Source: Lachnospiraceae bacterium
Lineage (GTDB): Bacteria > Bacillota > Clostridia > Lachnospirales > Lachnospiraceae
Assembly (NCBI GenBank): GCA_017433725.1
Contig: JAFRGQ010000005.1
Span: forward strand, 62,001 to 126,000
Direction of reading: 5' to 3'
Length of the DNA stretch: 64,000 nt
Shown here in pieces: positions 44,765 through 53,577 of this stretch (position 1 is its first letter; every line of letters begins with the position of its first letter). Under the pieces are notes generated by a model. It searched no databases. It saw only the letters and a list, made by a program, of their open reading frames with translations, and was not told where the DNA came from. Position numbers and translations under genes: made by a program.

Positions 44765-45763
44765 ATGAACAACCCACTGGTAAGTATCGTTATTCCGATA
44801 TATAACTCAGAGAATCAGTTAAAAAAATGTATTGACAGTCTTCTTAATCAGACATATCAAAATTTAGAAATCATCTTAGTTGACGACGGTTCAAAAGACT
44901 CATCATGGGATATATGTGAAAGATATGCACTGAATGATTCCAGAATTAAAGCGATCCATAAGGAGAATGGGGGAGTTTCCTCCGCAAGAAACCTTGGAAT
45001 CCAACATGCATCCGGAGAATATTTAGGATTTCTTGACAGCGATGATTATGTTTCTCCGGATCTATATTCTGATTTGGTTAACATATTGAACAGTAATCCC
45101 GGGCTTGATGGCATCAGATATCAATTCAGAAGCGTTTACGGAGATGAAATGAAAGAAAGCTCTTCCAGTAAAAATCTGGGATTGATACCTCTGGACAGCA
45201 AGTTAAAAGCCATGCAGCTGATCTTGATTGACAAAGAGTTTCCGAGTGTTGCGATCTTCCTGTTCAAAAGGCAGAAGATTCGTCATACATTCAATGAAGA
45301 CGTCAGAACTGCGGAAGACTACCTGTTCATGATGCATTACATAATGCATGCGGAAAAAGTATATATAACAGATAAAGTCTATTATTATTATGTTTATAAT
45401 CAGAACAGTATCACAAGAGCCAGCACCACGCCGGAGAGAGCCCTTTCGTATCTGACGTCTCAGCTCTTTGTCTGCCGTGTCGCGGACAAATACATCAACA
45501 AGTATTCTCTCGGCGAATTGAGTGATGCGCAGATTGCAGATATAAAAAGTGTGATATCCAACAATGTTAACAGTTTATTCCCCGATATAACGTATGCACA
45601 ATATAAGAAATATATAGAAGACGCGCGCAGTTTAAGGGATTTCAGATATTTTAACAGAACCCGTATTTATGACTCAGTGTTGAAACCGAGTTTGCTCTTC
45701 TATCTATCAAAGAAAATGTCAAAAAAGGGAAAGAACATCCTGAAAGGCATTATTAAAAAATAA
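44765..45763 (+). CDS. Glycosyltransferase family 2
   Basis: A 332-aa GT-A enzyme with LVSIVIPIYNSENQLKKCID, LVDDGSKDSSW and LGFLDSDDYVS. The C-terminal part (TAEDYLFMMHYI) resembles EpsJ/CpsI-like transferases, as does that of 39104-40144, to which it is a paralogue. GGAGGG precedes the ATG. It is the last gene of the rightward arm and is followed by palindrome C2. Confidence 0.9.
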   Translation: MNNPLVSIVIPIYNSENQLKKCIDSLLNQTYQNLEIILVDDGSKDSSWDICERYALNDSRIKAIHKENGGVSSARNLGIQHASGEYLGFLDSDDYVSPDLYSDLVNILNSNPGLDGIRYQFRSVYGDEMKESSSSKNLGLIPLDSKLKAMQLILIDKEFPSVAIFLFKRQKIRHTFNEDVRTAEDYLFMMHYIMHAEKVYITDKVYYYYVYNQNSITRASTTPERALSYLTSQLFVCRVADKYINKYSLGELSDAQIADIKSVISNNVNSLFPDITYAQYKKYIEDARSLRDFRYFNRTRIYDSVLKPSLLFYLSKKMSKKGKNILKGIIKK

Positions 45764-45777
45764 CACAATTTTAAAAA

Positions 45778-45868
45778 GGGCCGTCGCAATGCATTCTCAC
45801 CACTATACATGGCAGAAATCAGAAAAGTACATCTGCTATGTATAGTGGTTTTTGCTTGTGACAGCCCC
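45778..45868. repeat. Repeat family C, copy C2: nested palindrome at a convergent junction
   Basis: The outer arms are GGGCCGTCGCAA and TTGTGACAGCCC; the inner arms ACCACTATACAT and ATGTATAGTGGT are perfectly complementary, with a GCAGA...TCTGC pairing inside. It sits between the glycosyltransferase (+) and the acetyltransferase (-). Confidence 0.75.
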
Positions 45869-45891
45869 TGTATATTCATCGAATTCACAGC

Positions 45892-46464
45892 TCAAGTGAT
45901 TTCTTTTAAATCTTTTTCCTCTATAGATCGAATCACTCTGGCAGGATTTCCTACAACAACCGAATTAGACGGTACGTCCTTTGTCACAACAGATCCTGCA
46001 CCTATGATAACATTATCTCCGATTTCAATACCACCGATAACAGTTGAATTGGCAGCAATGTAAACATTGTTTCCGATTGTCGGGAATCCGTTCCCATTTC
46101 TGCCGATAACAACACCCGGACCAACTCTGAAATTTTTTCCTGCAGACTTCACGAAAATAGCACTGAATCTGTGGGAGACCATCAATCCCCCTTTAATATC
46201 ACCCATAATCTCTACGCTTCTGTCAGCCGGTGAAAACAGAAATCCAATCTTTCCAATCAGACTTGCAACATGTGATCCGTTCACCAATCGAAATCTGAGA
46301 ACATTTCTGAATTCCTGTTCTTTGCAGCATCTGATAAATCTTTTCTGCGGATTCATTCCCTTACAGTCACTGTTCCACTTAAGGAACCTGTAAGAATCTT
46401 CATTGATTTTATCTCTGGTATCCTTGTCTGTTAATCGATAAGCGATTAAGTATAAAATATTCAT
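45892..46464 (-). CDS. Left-handed beta-helix O-acetyltransferase (serine/glycan acetyltransferase type)
   Basis: A 190-aa protein. The N-terminal 90 residues are helical. Hexapeptide repeats begin near residue 95: GPGVVIGRNGNGFPTIGNNV, IAANSTVIGGIEIGDNVIIG, and the closing AGSVVTKDVPSNSVVVGNPAR. VSHRFSAI supplies a His in the expected place. It resembles WcaB/CysE-like enzymes of glycan clusters. The ATG at 46464 has GGAGGC upstream. It could acetylate a sugar of the polymer; its divergent neighbour is a cysteine synthase, so O-acetylserine production is the alternative. Confidence 0.75.
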   Translation of the reverse strand: MNILYLIAYRLTDKDTRDKINEDSYRFLKWNSDCKGMNPQKRFIRCCKEQEFRNVLRFRLVNGSHVASLIGKIGFLFSPADRSVEIMGDIKGGLMVSHRFSAIFVKSAGKNFRVGPGVVIGRNGNGFPTIGNNVYIAANSTVIGGIEIGDNVIIGAGSVVTKDVPSNSVVVGNPARVIRSIEEKDLKEIT

Positions 46465-46588
46465 ATGTGCCTCCACCATATTTTAATGTCGGTTTATTAT
46501 TATTTATTATATATTGAAACAGCTTTGAAAGAAAGCTATAATTAACCGGTGTATTATACACAATTCTGACGATATACAGGTGATAGAT

Positions 46589-47515
46589 ATGGTTTACAAT
46601 AATATTTTGGAAGCAATGGGACACACTCCACTGATTAAGCTCAATCACATAGTTCCGCAAAATGCGGCAGACGTCTATGTGAAATTTGAAGGTCTGAACG
46701 TCGGCGGATCCATTAAGACCAGAACGGCTTACAATATGATACTCGATGCCGAGGAACGCGGGCTGATTAATCCCAACACAATCATAGTTGAGCCCACAAG
46801 CGGAAACCAAGGCATAGGCTTGGCTCTCGTCGGTGCTGTCCGCGGATATAAAACTATAATAATTATGCCTGACTCTGTCAGCGAGGAACGTAGAAAACTG
46901 GTCAATCATTACGGTGCCGAAGTCTTGCTCATCCATGATGCCGGCGATATCGGCGCCTGCATACAGGAATGCATCGCTACTGCAGACCGGATGAAAAGAG
47001 AAAACCCCAATGTTTTCGTTCCGCAGCAATTCGAAAATCTGGCAAACCCTGCTGTTCAGCGCGATGTGACCGGGCACGAGATTCTGGAAGACCTTGGCTG
47101 TCCTGCAGACGGTTTCTGCTCGGGTATCGGAACAGGCGGAACGATCACAGGCATCGGCGAGACTCTGAAAGCAGCTAACCCGAACATGCTGATCTGGGCT
47201 GTTGAACCTGAAAATGCAGCTATCCTCTCAGGAGGGTCGATCGGCACGCACGTACAGATGGGTATCGGCGATGGTCTTGTCCCGGAAATTCTTAATCAGA
47301 ACATTTACGGCGATATCTATATCGTAACAGACGAACAGGCCCTGCAAACTGCAAAAGACCTGGCGAGCAGGGAAGGTATCATGTGCGGAATTTCCAGCGG
47401 TACAAATGTTGCTGCTGCTATCGTCATGGCAGAAAAACTGGGTAAGGGTAAAAAAGTAGTAACTATCCTTCCGGATACAGCAGAGAGATATTTTTCAACG
47501 GAACTCTTTGATTAA
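46589..47515 (+). CDS. cysK: Cysteine synthase family protein (fold-type II PLP)
   Basis: A 308-aa enzyme. NVGGSIKTRTAYNMI holds the PLP lysine, PTSGNQGIGLALVG is the asparagine loop (canonical SGNTG has Thr where this has Gln), SGIGTGGTITGIG is the phosphate cup, and LPDTAERYFST is near the C-terminus. It should make cysteine from O-acetylserine and sulfide, or use a related donor. It starts at the ATG 46589 with CAGGTGA upstream; a GTG at 46580 is open in frame. It is divergent from an acetyltransferase. Confidence 0.88.
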   Translation: MVYNNILEAMGHTPLIKLNHIVPQNAADVYVKFEGLNVGGSIKTRTAYNMILDAEERGLINPNTIIVEPTSGNQGIGLALVGAVRGYKTIIIMPDSVSEERRKLVNHYGAEVLLIHDAGDIGACIQECIATADRMKRENPNVFVPQQFENLANPAVQRDVTGHEILEDLGCPADGFCSGIGTGGTITGIGETLKAANPNMLIWAVEPENAAILSGGSIGTHVQMGIGDGLVPEILNQNIYGDIYIVTDEQALQTAKDLASREGIMCGISSGTNVAAAIVMAEKLGKGKKVVTILPDTAERYFSTELFD

Positions 47516-47591
47516 ACTGTTTCTTTATAAACGGTTACTCAAGATTTGGCACAGCTTACATGTTTTAAAACTGACATTCAGATGGTGAATT

Positions 47592-49769
47592 ATGAAAAGA
47601 ATTATACTTTTATCTTTATGCATCGCATCGGCAGGTATTTTATTTTGCCGAGCTTCCTTAAAACTTGTTGCATTTGTCCTTGGGGCAAGCATCTTTTGCT
47701 CATGTATCGTCTTTCTTCTTGAAAAATATGTCACACATCCGAAATTTGCTTTCGTTCACAAGAAGTACATTATCCTGGATATACTGCTCGTCTCCTGGTT
47801 AATGGTCAGATTTTACAGCAGGTGGGGTACAGACAGTTATATTATGACAATAATATCGAAGACAAATGTGCCTTTACCTGTTATGTTAGGTATTATTGCA
47901 TCTGTTCTCGGAGCCTTTGCTTTACACGCGCTTGATACCCTCTTCTTTCTGTCCGAGAGCCTGATCATATATATCACCAAAAGAGCCCAGATCATTAATA
48001 ACCCCTATAATCTGTTTGCTCTTTTGGTCATCGTTTTTATGCAGAATCTGATTCTGAATTACAGCGGTCTGCAGACATTCGAAAGCCTCGGCAGGCAGAG
48101 CATCGTTGCTACTTTATTTAACACTCTGGTCATTTTGAGTGTGAATCTTCTGCTCACTTTACTAATCAGGAACTGGAAAATTTCACTGACACTCACGACT
48201 GTCATATTCTGGGTTTGGTCAATCGCAGACTACTATGTAGTCAAATTCCATGGCAGTCCACTATATTTCAGCGAATTTGCAAATGCAAAAACTGCAGCGA
48301 ACGTAATGTCCGGCTATCAACTGAATATCGGTATCGTAGTGATTAACATTACAATTATTGCACTTGCCATTCTCGCGGAAATAATCCTTTTTATTACTCC
48401 CGGCAAGGTCTTCAATAAAGATAAAAAGATATTTCAGATCAGTTTTACTCTTGTAATGTTAGTGCTGTGCACGGTTGCGAGCATTTTCGGATATAAAAAA
48501 GTTGACCCCAGCTCCCACGGATGGGCGCCCTGGACAGAAGGACTCGAAACCGGCGGATTCCTGTATGAATCAGTGTATGATCTTCAGAAAAGACAAAACC
48601 CGGTCGTTGAGCCGGAAGGTTACAATGTCGAATCCATTAAGAAGCTGAAATCTGAGAAGAACAGCTCCGAAAAATATCCTGATATTATTCTGATTCTGAA
48701 CGAGACTTTCTGCGACCTTAGTTACAGTGTGAATTTCGAAGCTGATGTCGATCCAATGGAAGCATTCAAAGATATTGACGGTGCATCTTACGGACACGCA
48801 ACTGTCGCCAATGTAGGCGGAGGAACAAATGACTCCGAGTTCGAATTATTGAGTTCGAACTCCAGGTATCTGCTGAGTAGCTCCGCTCCATTTACCTTCC
48901 TTCCGGAGAAACAGCTCAAAAACAGTATCGTTCGTTTTCTTAAGGAAGACCTTGGATATGAAACTACTGCAATGCACTGCGGTATCGCCGGCAACTACTC
49001 CAGAAATATCGCTTATCCCTATCTTGGATTCGATCATATTTATCTCGGGGAAGACGCTTTCAAATATCAGAGCAGCTATGGCAACAGAAAATGGCTTGAT
49101 TCGGACAACTACCATGATCTTACAGATCACTACGAAGAAGGCGGAGAAGGTCCCCGCTTTATGTATCTGTTGACATTCCAGAATCATGGTGGGTATGAAC
49201 AAAATGAGCCTTCAGTTGATACGGTTCATGTAAAAACTGATTTCGGAGGTCTCACAGACGATGTTGATGAGTTCCTGAGCAGCATGAAATCTTCAGCGGA
49301 AGCATTTCGAGATCTGACAGATTATTTCAAGGACAGCAAGCGGGACGTTATCATCTGTATGGTCGGTGATCATGCGCCTGCCTTTATTTCAGAATTACCG
49401 AATGATACAGAAGGACCGATTGATGATGAGAGTCTCAATAAGAGCACTGTTCCTTACGTGATCTGGTCAAACTTCAATGCAAAAATGACTTCGTATGCAG
49501 ACTATGCAACCATGACCGACCTTGTACCGATGACCCTCAAAGCTGCCGGACTTCCGTTATCTGCTTACTACAAAACAGTGCTTGATCTTCATGAAGAGCT
49601 GCCGATACGTACAAAAACCGGAAAATACTATGACCGGGATTTCAAGAGCGGAGAGTTCGAGAGCACTACAGACAACCAATTATTGTCCGATTATTATTAT
49701 ATGGAGTATAACTCGCTTCATGCAGGTGACGATTATATAGACGAATTATATACAGTTGCCGCGAAGTAG
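47592..49769 (+). CDS. LtaS-type sulfatase-fold phosphoglycerol transferase
   Basis: A 725-aa membrane enzyme. The N-terminal 300 residues contain about seven hydrophobic helices. The extracellular alkaline-phosphatase-fold domain begins at PDIILILNETFCDLS (metal-binding Glu). ANVGGGTNDSEFELLSS contains the nucleophile-type Thr, and YLLTFQNHGGYE and CMVGDHAPAF carry the His/Asp metal ligands. Relatives transfer glycerol phosphate to lipid anchors or glycans. It lies in the polysaccharide region, so decoration of the polymer with phosphoglycerol is also possible. GGTGA precedes the ATG. Confidence 0.88.
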   Translation: MKRIILLSLCIASAGILFCRASLKLVAFVLGASIFCSCIVFLLEKYVTHPKFAFVHKKYIILDILLVSWLMVRFYSRWGTDSYIMTIISKTNVPLPVMLGIIASVLGAFALHALDTLFFLSESLIIYITKRAQIINNPYNLFALLVIVFMQNLILNYSGLQTFESLGRQSIVATLFNTLVILSVNLLLTLLIRNWKISLTLTTVIFWVWSIADYYVVKFHGSPLYFSEFANAKTAANVMSGYQLNIGIVVINITIIALAILAEIILFITPGKVFNKDKKIFQISFTLVMLVLCTVASIFGYKKVDPSSHGWAPWTEGLETGGFLYESVYDLQKRQNPVVEPEGYNVESIKKLKSEKNSSEKYPDIILILNETFCDLSYSVNFEADVDPMEAFKDIDGASYGHATVANVGGGTNDSEFELLSSNSRYLLSSSAPFTFLPEKQLKNSIVRFLKEDLGYETTAMHCGIAGNYSRNIAYPYLGFDHIYLGEDAFKYQSSYGNRKWLDSDNYHDLTDHYEEGGEGPRFMYLLTFQNHGGYEQNEPSVDTVHVKTDFGGLTDDVDEFLSSMKSSAEAFRDLTDYFKDSKRDVIICMVGDHAPAFISELPNDTEGPIDDESLNKSTVPYVIWSNFNAKMTSYADYATMTDLVPMTLKAAGLPLSAYYKTVLDLHEELPIRTKTGKYYDRDFKSGEFESTTDNQLLSDYYYMEYNSLHAGDDYIDELYTVAAK

Positions 49770-49861
49770 AAGCTTAGACCGGGAAATCGGACCGACACTG
49801 AGATAAGTTTGATACACCCACGATCTTTGATGTTGAGACTTCTCCCACTGAAATAAAATAA

Positions 49862-49963
49862 GAACAGAAGTTGTCGCAATAGGCGTCACCACTATAGCGC
49901 AAATGCTTTTTGCAAATGTCTGCTATATAGCGGTGACGTCGTTTTATTGCGACAACTTCTGTT
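49862..49963. repeat. Repeat family C, copy C3: nested palindrome at a convergent junction
   Basis: The outer arms GAACAGAAGTTGTCGCAATA and the matching 3' arm at 49944-49963 are complementary over nearly 20 bp. The inner arms GTCACCACTATA and TATAGCGGTGAC pair with one wobble. The loop contains GCAAATG as in C1. It lies between the LtaS-like gene (+) and a glycosyltransferase (-). Confidence 0.8.
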
Positions 49964-49999
49964 CAATTTCTGTCAGCTATCTGTATAACCGGCTGCGAT

Positions 50000-51157
50000 T
50001 TAATTCAGTCTGGATAACAGATCAAATCTCCCAAAGTCTTTATTCAATAAGCACTCCCGGATTTCCAGGCTCTCTTTCGAACAGTTCTCAGCATTTGAGT
50101 AATACTTTTCATGCAGCTCGCAGAATCCTACAAAAACGGCTTCCCGCAGCTGTTTTTCACAATAAGCCATTCTATTTCCGCTGAGCAGAACATGCGAGAG
50201 GAACAATTCATATAAAGGAGCAGGGTCTATGTTCTGCAGCTTCATACAATCATACATTAACTCTGCAATGTAGAATGTTTCGATGTTCCTAGGCCTGCCC
50301 TTAGAGGCAAAGGAAAGGCTTGCGCCGTGTCTCCTGTAATAATAGACGACATCCTCTATCGTTCCGCATTTCCCTGCCAGAGGATACATCAGAAAAGAAA
50401 CTATTGTATCTTCATATAAGTACCCTTCCGGGAATTGAATCGTACGGAACAGTTCTGTTTTAAAAGTCTTCATCCATGGGAATCCGGTGAGTACATACAG
50501 AGGCGACTCTACTATTTCCGTTTTATGGAACTCCGAATCGCGGTGAAGCTTACCATCCTGTAAATTGAGATAATTCCCTTCAACTATATCCAGATCGTTG
50601 GCGTATGCATAGCTTAACAGATTCTGTATTGCATTTTTGGCAAGCAAATCATCTGAGTCCAAGAGCAATGTATAATCTGATGAACAATAGTGCAAAGCTG
50701 TATTGCGCGCACCGGAAAGTCCTCTGTTCTCCTGCGTAATGATTTTGATATTAGGATGCTTCTCGAACCTTCGCAGCCGCTGTGCCGTGTCATCCGTAGC
50801 CCCGTCATTGACAACGATAGCCTGCCAGCTGTATTCTGTTTTCTGCGCTAATAAAGACCGCAGACATCTCATTAAATAATCAGCGCAGTTGTACGTCGGA
50901 ATCACAACAGTAAGGTTATAATGCACTTCCCCTTTGTTCCAGTTCTCATCCCGTTCAATAAATACACTACTATCCGTTAGTTTCGGATGCGCATTATGCA
51001 TGATTTCCTGTGCCATCGAATATGTCAAATCCGATTTTTTTGAAAATGGTCTTCTGAGCAAAGCGTTGACTGTTTTCCCAAGATGCAGTCTTTTCAGTAC
51101 TTTCAGTGTATAAAGCATACTTTTATCACAGTATGTATTAATGCTCTCAAAACTCAT
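50000..51157 (-). CDS. Glycosyltransferase family 2
   Basis: A 385-aa protein. After about 75 N-terminal residues, LTVVIPTYNCADYLMRCLRS, VVNDGATDDTA and LLLDSDDLLAKN define a GT-A core. The C-terminus carries YLYEDTIVSFLMYPLAG. AAGGAGCGGATTTC precedes the ATG. It is divergent from the ABC exporter. It is a likely polysaccharide enzyme rather than part of the RiPP locus, although glycosylated RiPPs exist. Confidence 0.87.
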   Translation of the reverse strand: MSFESINTYCDKSMLYTLKVLKRLHLGKTVNALLRRPFSKKSDLTYSMAQEIMHNAHPKLTDSSVFIERDENWNKGEVHYNLTVVIPTYNCADYLMRCLRSLLAQKTEYSWQAIVVNDGATDDTAQRLRRFEKHPNIKIITQENRGLSGARNTALHYCSSDYTLLLDSDDLLAKNAIQNLLSYAYANDLDIVEGNYLNLQDGKLHRDSEFHKTEIVESPLYVLTGFPWMKTFKTELFRTIQFPEGYLYEDTIVSFLMYPLAGKCGTIEDVVYYYRRHGASLSFASKGRPRNIETFYIAELMYDCMKLQNIDPAPLYELFLSHVLLSGNRMAYCEKQLREAVFVGFCELHEKYYSNAENCSKESLEIRECLLNKDFGRFDLLSRLN

Positions 51158-51184
51158 GAAATCCGCTCCTTATAAGTGTTATAA

Positions 51185-51212
51185 TTGAACAATCATGCTA
51201 TTATTATATACA
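51185..51212 (+). promoter_or_regulatory. Promoter of the ABC exporter gene
   Basis: TTGAAC (51185-51190), 16 bp and TATACA (51207-51212) lie 77 bp before the TTG start codon of the exporter. Confidence 0.55.
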
Positions 51213-51288
51213 ATCACGTTGAGATTTGGAAGTCTCTGCTTTTTCATAACCGGAAAATCACTCACACTGCAGACACAGGAGGACGTCT

Positions 51289-52989
51289 TTGAAGAAATAC
51301 TGGGAACAAATCAAAGAATTATACGGAAAGCGGGATCTGGCCTACGCCAGCATCTTCTGGCTCTTCTCACAGGCAGGACCGTATGCAAAACAATTATCAG
51401 TGAAACTGGCTATCAGTACATTTACACTTGCAATGGGCTTCGCAGGCACTATCGTCAGTAAATATATAATTGATGCAACTACCTCCGGCTCCCTCAACTG
51501 GACCTATGTCACATACATGATTCTTGCTGCCGTCTTTACAATTCTATTCTCAGCTGTAGCGGACATATTCGATTCCTATATCAGCGAAAAATTTGAGTTC
51601 GGTATGCGTTGTGATATGTTCGACCAGATTCAGACAGGAGTATGGAACGAGCTTTCGAAGTACCATAGCGGTGATATCGTCACGCGTTTGACCACAGACA
51701 TTTCCACGATTTCGTCCGGACTCATTTCAATTATTCCATCCGCCATTATTATGGGCTTAAGGCTTCTTATATCCTTCTGCATTCTTTTCTATTTTGACCG
51801 TTGGCTGGCGATCTTTGCTCTGTTCGTCGCACCTGTCGGTGCTATATGCGCACTGCTCTATCGCAAAAAATACGGTTATTATTACAACAAACTCCGCGAC
51901 ACAGAATCTTCTTACCGAACTTTCATGCAGGAAAATCTGTCGAACATCGCTGTTGTTAAAACCTTCCAGTTAGAAGAAGACAACATGACTTACATGAAAA
52001 CCATAAGAAGTGAGCGTATGAGTCTGGTCATGAGCAGTTCCAGGCTCAGTGCCCTGATGTCCGGGTTCATAAGCCTGGTATACAGGACTGCCTATGTGGT
52101 GGCCTTCTGCTGGAGTGCATACCGGATCTCCACCGGTCAGATCACTTACGGAACAATGACTGTCTTTCTGTCTCTGGTCTCACAGGTCCAAGGTTCTATA
52201 TCTTCACTCGGTTCGACTATACCGGAACTCTACCGGATGCTCATCTCTGCCAGACGCATCACGGATATCGTGGATATACAAAATGAGGACTATAAGGATA
52301 TGACTTCTGTTCCCGAACAGGTCTCGGTGGAAATAAAAGATATGACATTTGCCTACGACAAGAAGAAAAATATACTGGAACACCTGACTCTTTCCGTAAA
52401 GCCGGGTGATATAGTGGGCATTGTCGGACACTCCGGTGCGGGCAAGACTACTCTGATACGCCTGCTTCTCTCACTGCTCAAACCGGATGCAGGCAGCGTT
52501 GAGTACATCGATGAACACGGGAACAGAGAGAGTGCACAGCCCGCCTCCAGGCGTTTTATATCTTATGTACCGCAGGGAAATACTCTGCTCTCCGGTACGA
52601 TTGCACAGAACCTGAGAATGGGCAAAAAAAATGCCTCCGAGGATGAACTCTGGGAGGCACTTCGTATGGCAGATGCAGATACATTTGTAATGAAAACAGA
52701 AGACGGGCTCGACACAAGACTGACAGAGAAAGCCGGAGGACTATCGGAAGGACAAGCCCAGAGAATCGCCATCGCCAGGGCGCTCATCCGCAACAAGCCT
52801 CAGCTCATTTTGGATGAGGCGACAAGCGCGCTGGACGAAGAAACTGAATCAAAGATACTCTCACGAATAACGAAAAGTTACGGAAAGACCATCTTCATCA
52901 TCACCCACAGACGGTCCATGCTGCGCTACTGCAACCGTGTAATCGAACTCGGCGACGACGCAACTGCCACGATCAGGAACCTGGAATAG
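51289..52989 (+). CDS. ABC exporter (fused permease and ATPase), probable peptide exporter of the RiPP locus
   Basis: A 566-aa half-transporter. Residues 1-320 form the six-helix exporter domain, including KYHSGDIVTRLTTDISTIS. The ATPase has GHSGAGKTTLIRLLL (Walker A), the Q-loop in SYVPQGN, the signature as GGLSEGQAQRIAIARAL, LILDEATSALDEE (Walker B) and the H-loop ITHRRSM. No C39 peptidase domain is present. It starts with TTG behind AGGAGG (51278-51283), six bases away. Homodimeric exporters of this kind accompany RiPP and lasso clusters. It is convergent with the protease/kinase/precursor genes, so assignment to the locus rests on proximity. Confidence 0.85.
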   Translation: MKKYWEQIKELYGKRDLAYASIFWLFSQAGPYAKQLSVKLAISTFTLAMGFAGTIVSKYIIDATTSGSLNWTYVTYMILAAVFTILFSAVADIFDSYISEKFEFGMRCDMFDQIQTGVWNELSKYHSGDIVTRLTTDISTISSGLISIIPSAIIMGLRLLISFCILFYFDRWLAIFALFVAPVGAICALLYRKKYGYYYNKLRDTESSYRTFMQENLSNIAVVKTFQLEEDNMTYMKTIRSERMSLVMSSSRLSALMSGFISLVYRTAYVVAFCWSAYRISTGQITYGTMTVFLSLVSQVQGSISSLGSTIPELYRMLISARRITDIVDIQNEDYKDMTSVPEQVSVEIKDMTFAYDKKKNILEHLTLSVKPGDIVGIVGHSGAGKTTLIRLLLSLLKPDAGSVEYIDEHGNRESAQPASRRFISYVPQGNTLLSGTIAQNLRMGKKNASEDELWEALRMADADTFVMKTEDGLDTRLTEKAGGLSEGQAQRIAIARALIRNKPQLILDEATSALDEETESKILSRITKSYGKTIFIITHRRSMLRYCNRVIELGDDATATIRNLE

Positions 52990-53087
52990 TCTTATCCGGT
53001 TTCCGCACGTCAACCCGACACGAAGCTTAAGGTTCGCGTCAGCTGACAAAATCCCGCAAAATTCTGATTCGAACGTTTCGACGATTA

Positions 53088-53567
53088 TCAAGATCTGTCG
53101 GGAAAAACAGATCTCTTAACATCACCGATTTTCTGCCGCAGCTTTCTGTATCGGACAAATGCAGGCCTTTTCCACTTGCTGCTCAGCCATTTGAGCCCTT
53201 TCTCACGCTGCTCGTCACAGTCAAGTATATGCAGCTTTCCATCTCTCTCATAGGAAACCGCAAGGCCGAAAACGGCAGACCTGGGGATCGGAGCATCCGG
53301 ATGCTCTGCGTTATCTCCCCAGGTCATGACCGTATGACCATCGTCAAGAGTTTTATATACCCTGTGACAGACATAAGCCCCGTCCATTCTCTTAAATAAA
53401 ACAACGTCTCCGGGAATCGGCTTTCTTTCAATAGGAACGAAAGTGACAGGATCTTTATAAACGCGAATCAGCGGCTCCATGCTGAGTGATGTCAAGCTTG
53501 TTGTAATAGGGATTTTTGTGCCTTCCTCAGCGAGGCGTCTCCACTCTTCAAGAGAAAGCTTGACCAT
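53088..53567 (-). CDS. Soluble S24/S26-family peptidase, candidate leader protease
   Basis: A 159-aa protein without a TM helix. TSLSMEPLIR carries the signal-peptidase Ser box (SMxP), GDVVLFKRMDGAYVCHRVYK gives the second box with His where classical type I enzymes have Lys, and MTWGDNAEHPDAP is the GDN box. This Ser/His pattern is that of ER-type (S26B) peptidases. Loss of the membrane anchor suggests a cytoplasmic peptide substrate, such as a RiPP leader (inference). The ATG at 53567 has GAGGTAAA upstream and lies 10 bp after the HprK-PqqD stop, so the two form an operon. Confidence 0.8.
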   Translation of the reverse strand: MVKLSLEEWRRLAEEGTKIPITTSLTSLSMEPLIRVYKDPVTFVPIERKPIPGDVVLFKRMDGAYVCHRVYKTLDDGHTVMTWGDNAEHPDAPIPRSAVFGLAVSYERDGKLHILDCDEQREKGLKWLSSKWKRPAFVRYRKLRQKIGDVKRSVFPDRS

Positions 53568-53577
53568 AGAATTTACC

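Noticed and set aside
46409-47077. 222-codon reverse ORF
   Set aside because: Overlaps the cysteine synthase gene and the start of the acetyltransferase gene; its translation has no coherent domain.
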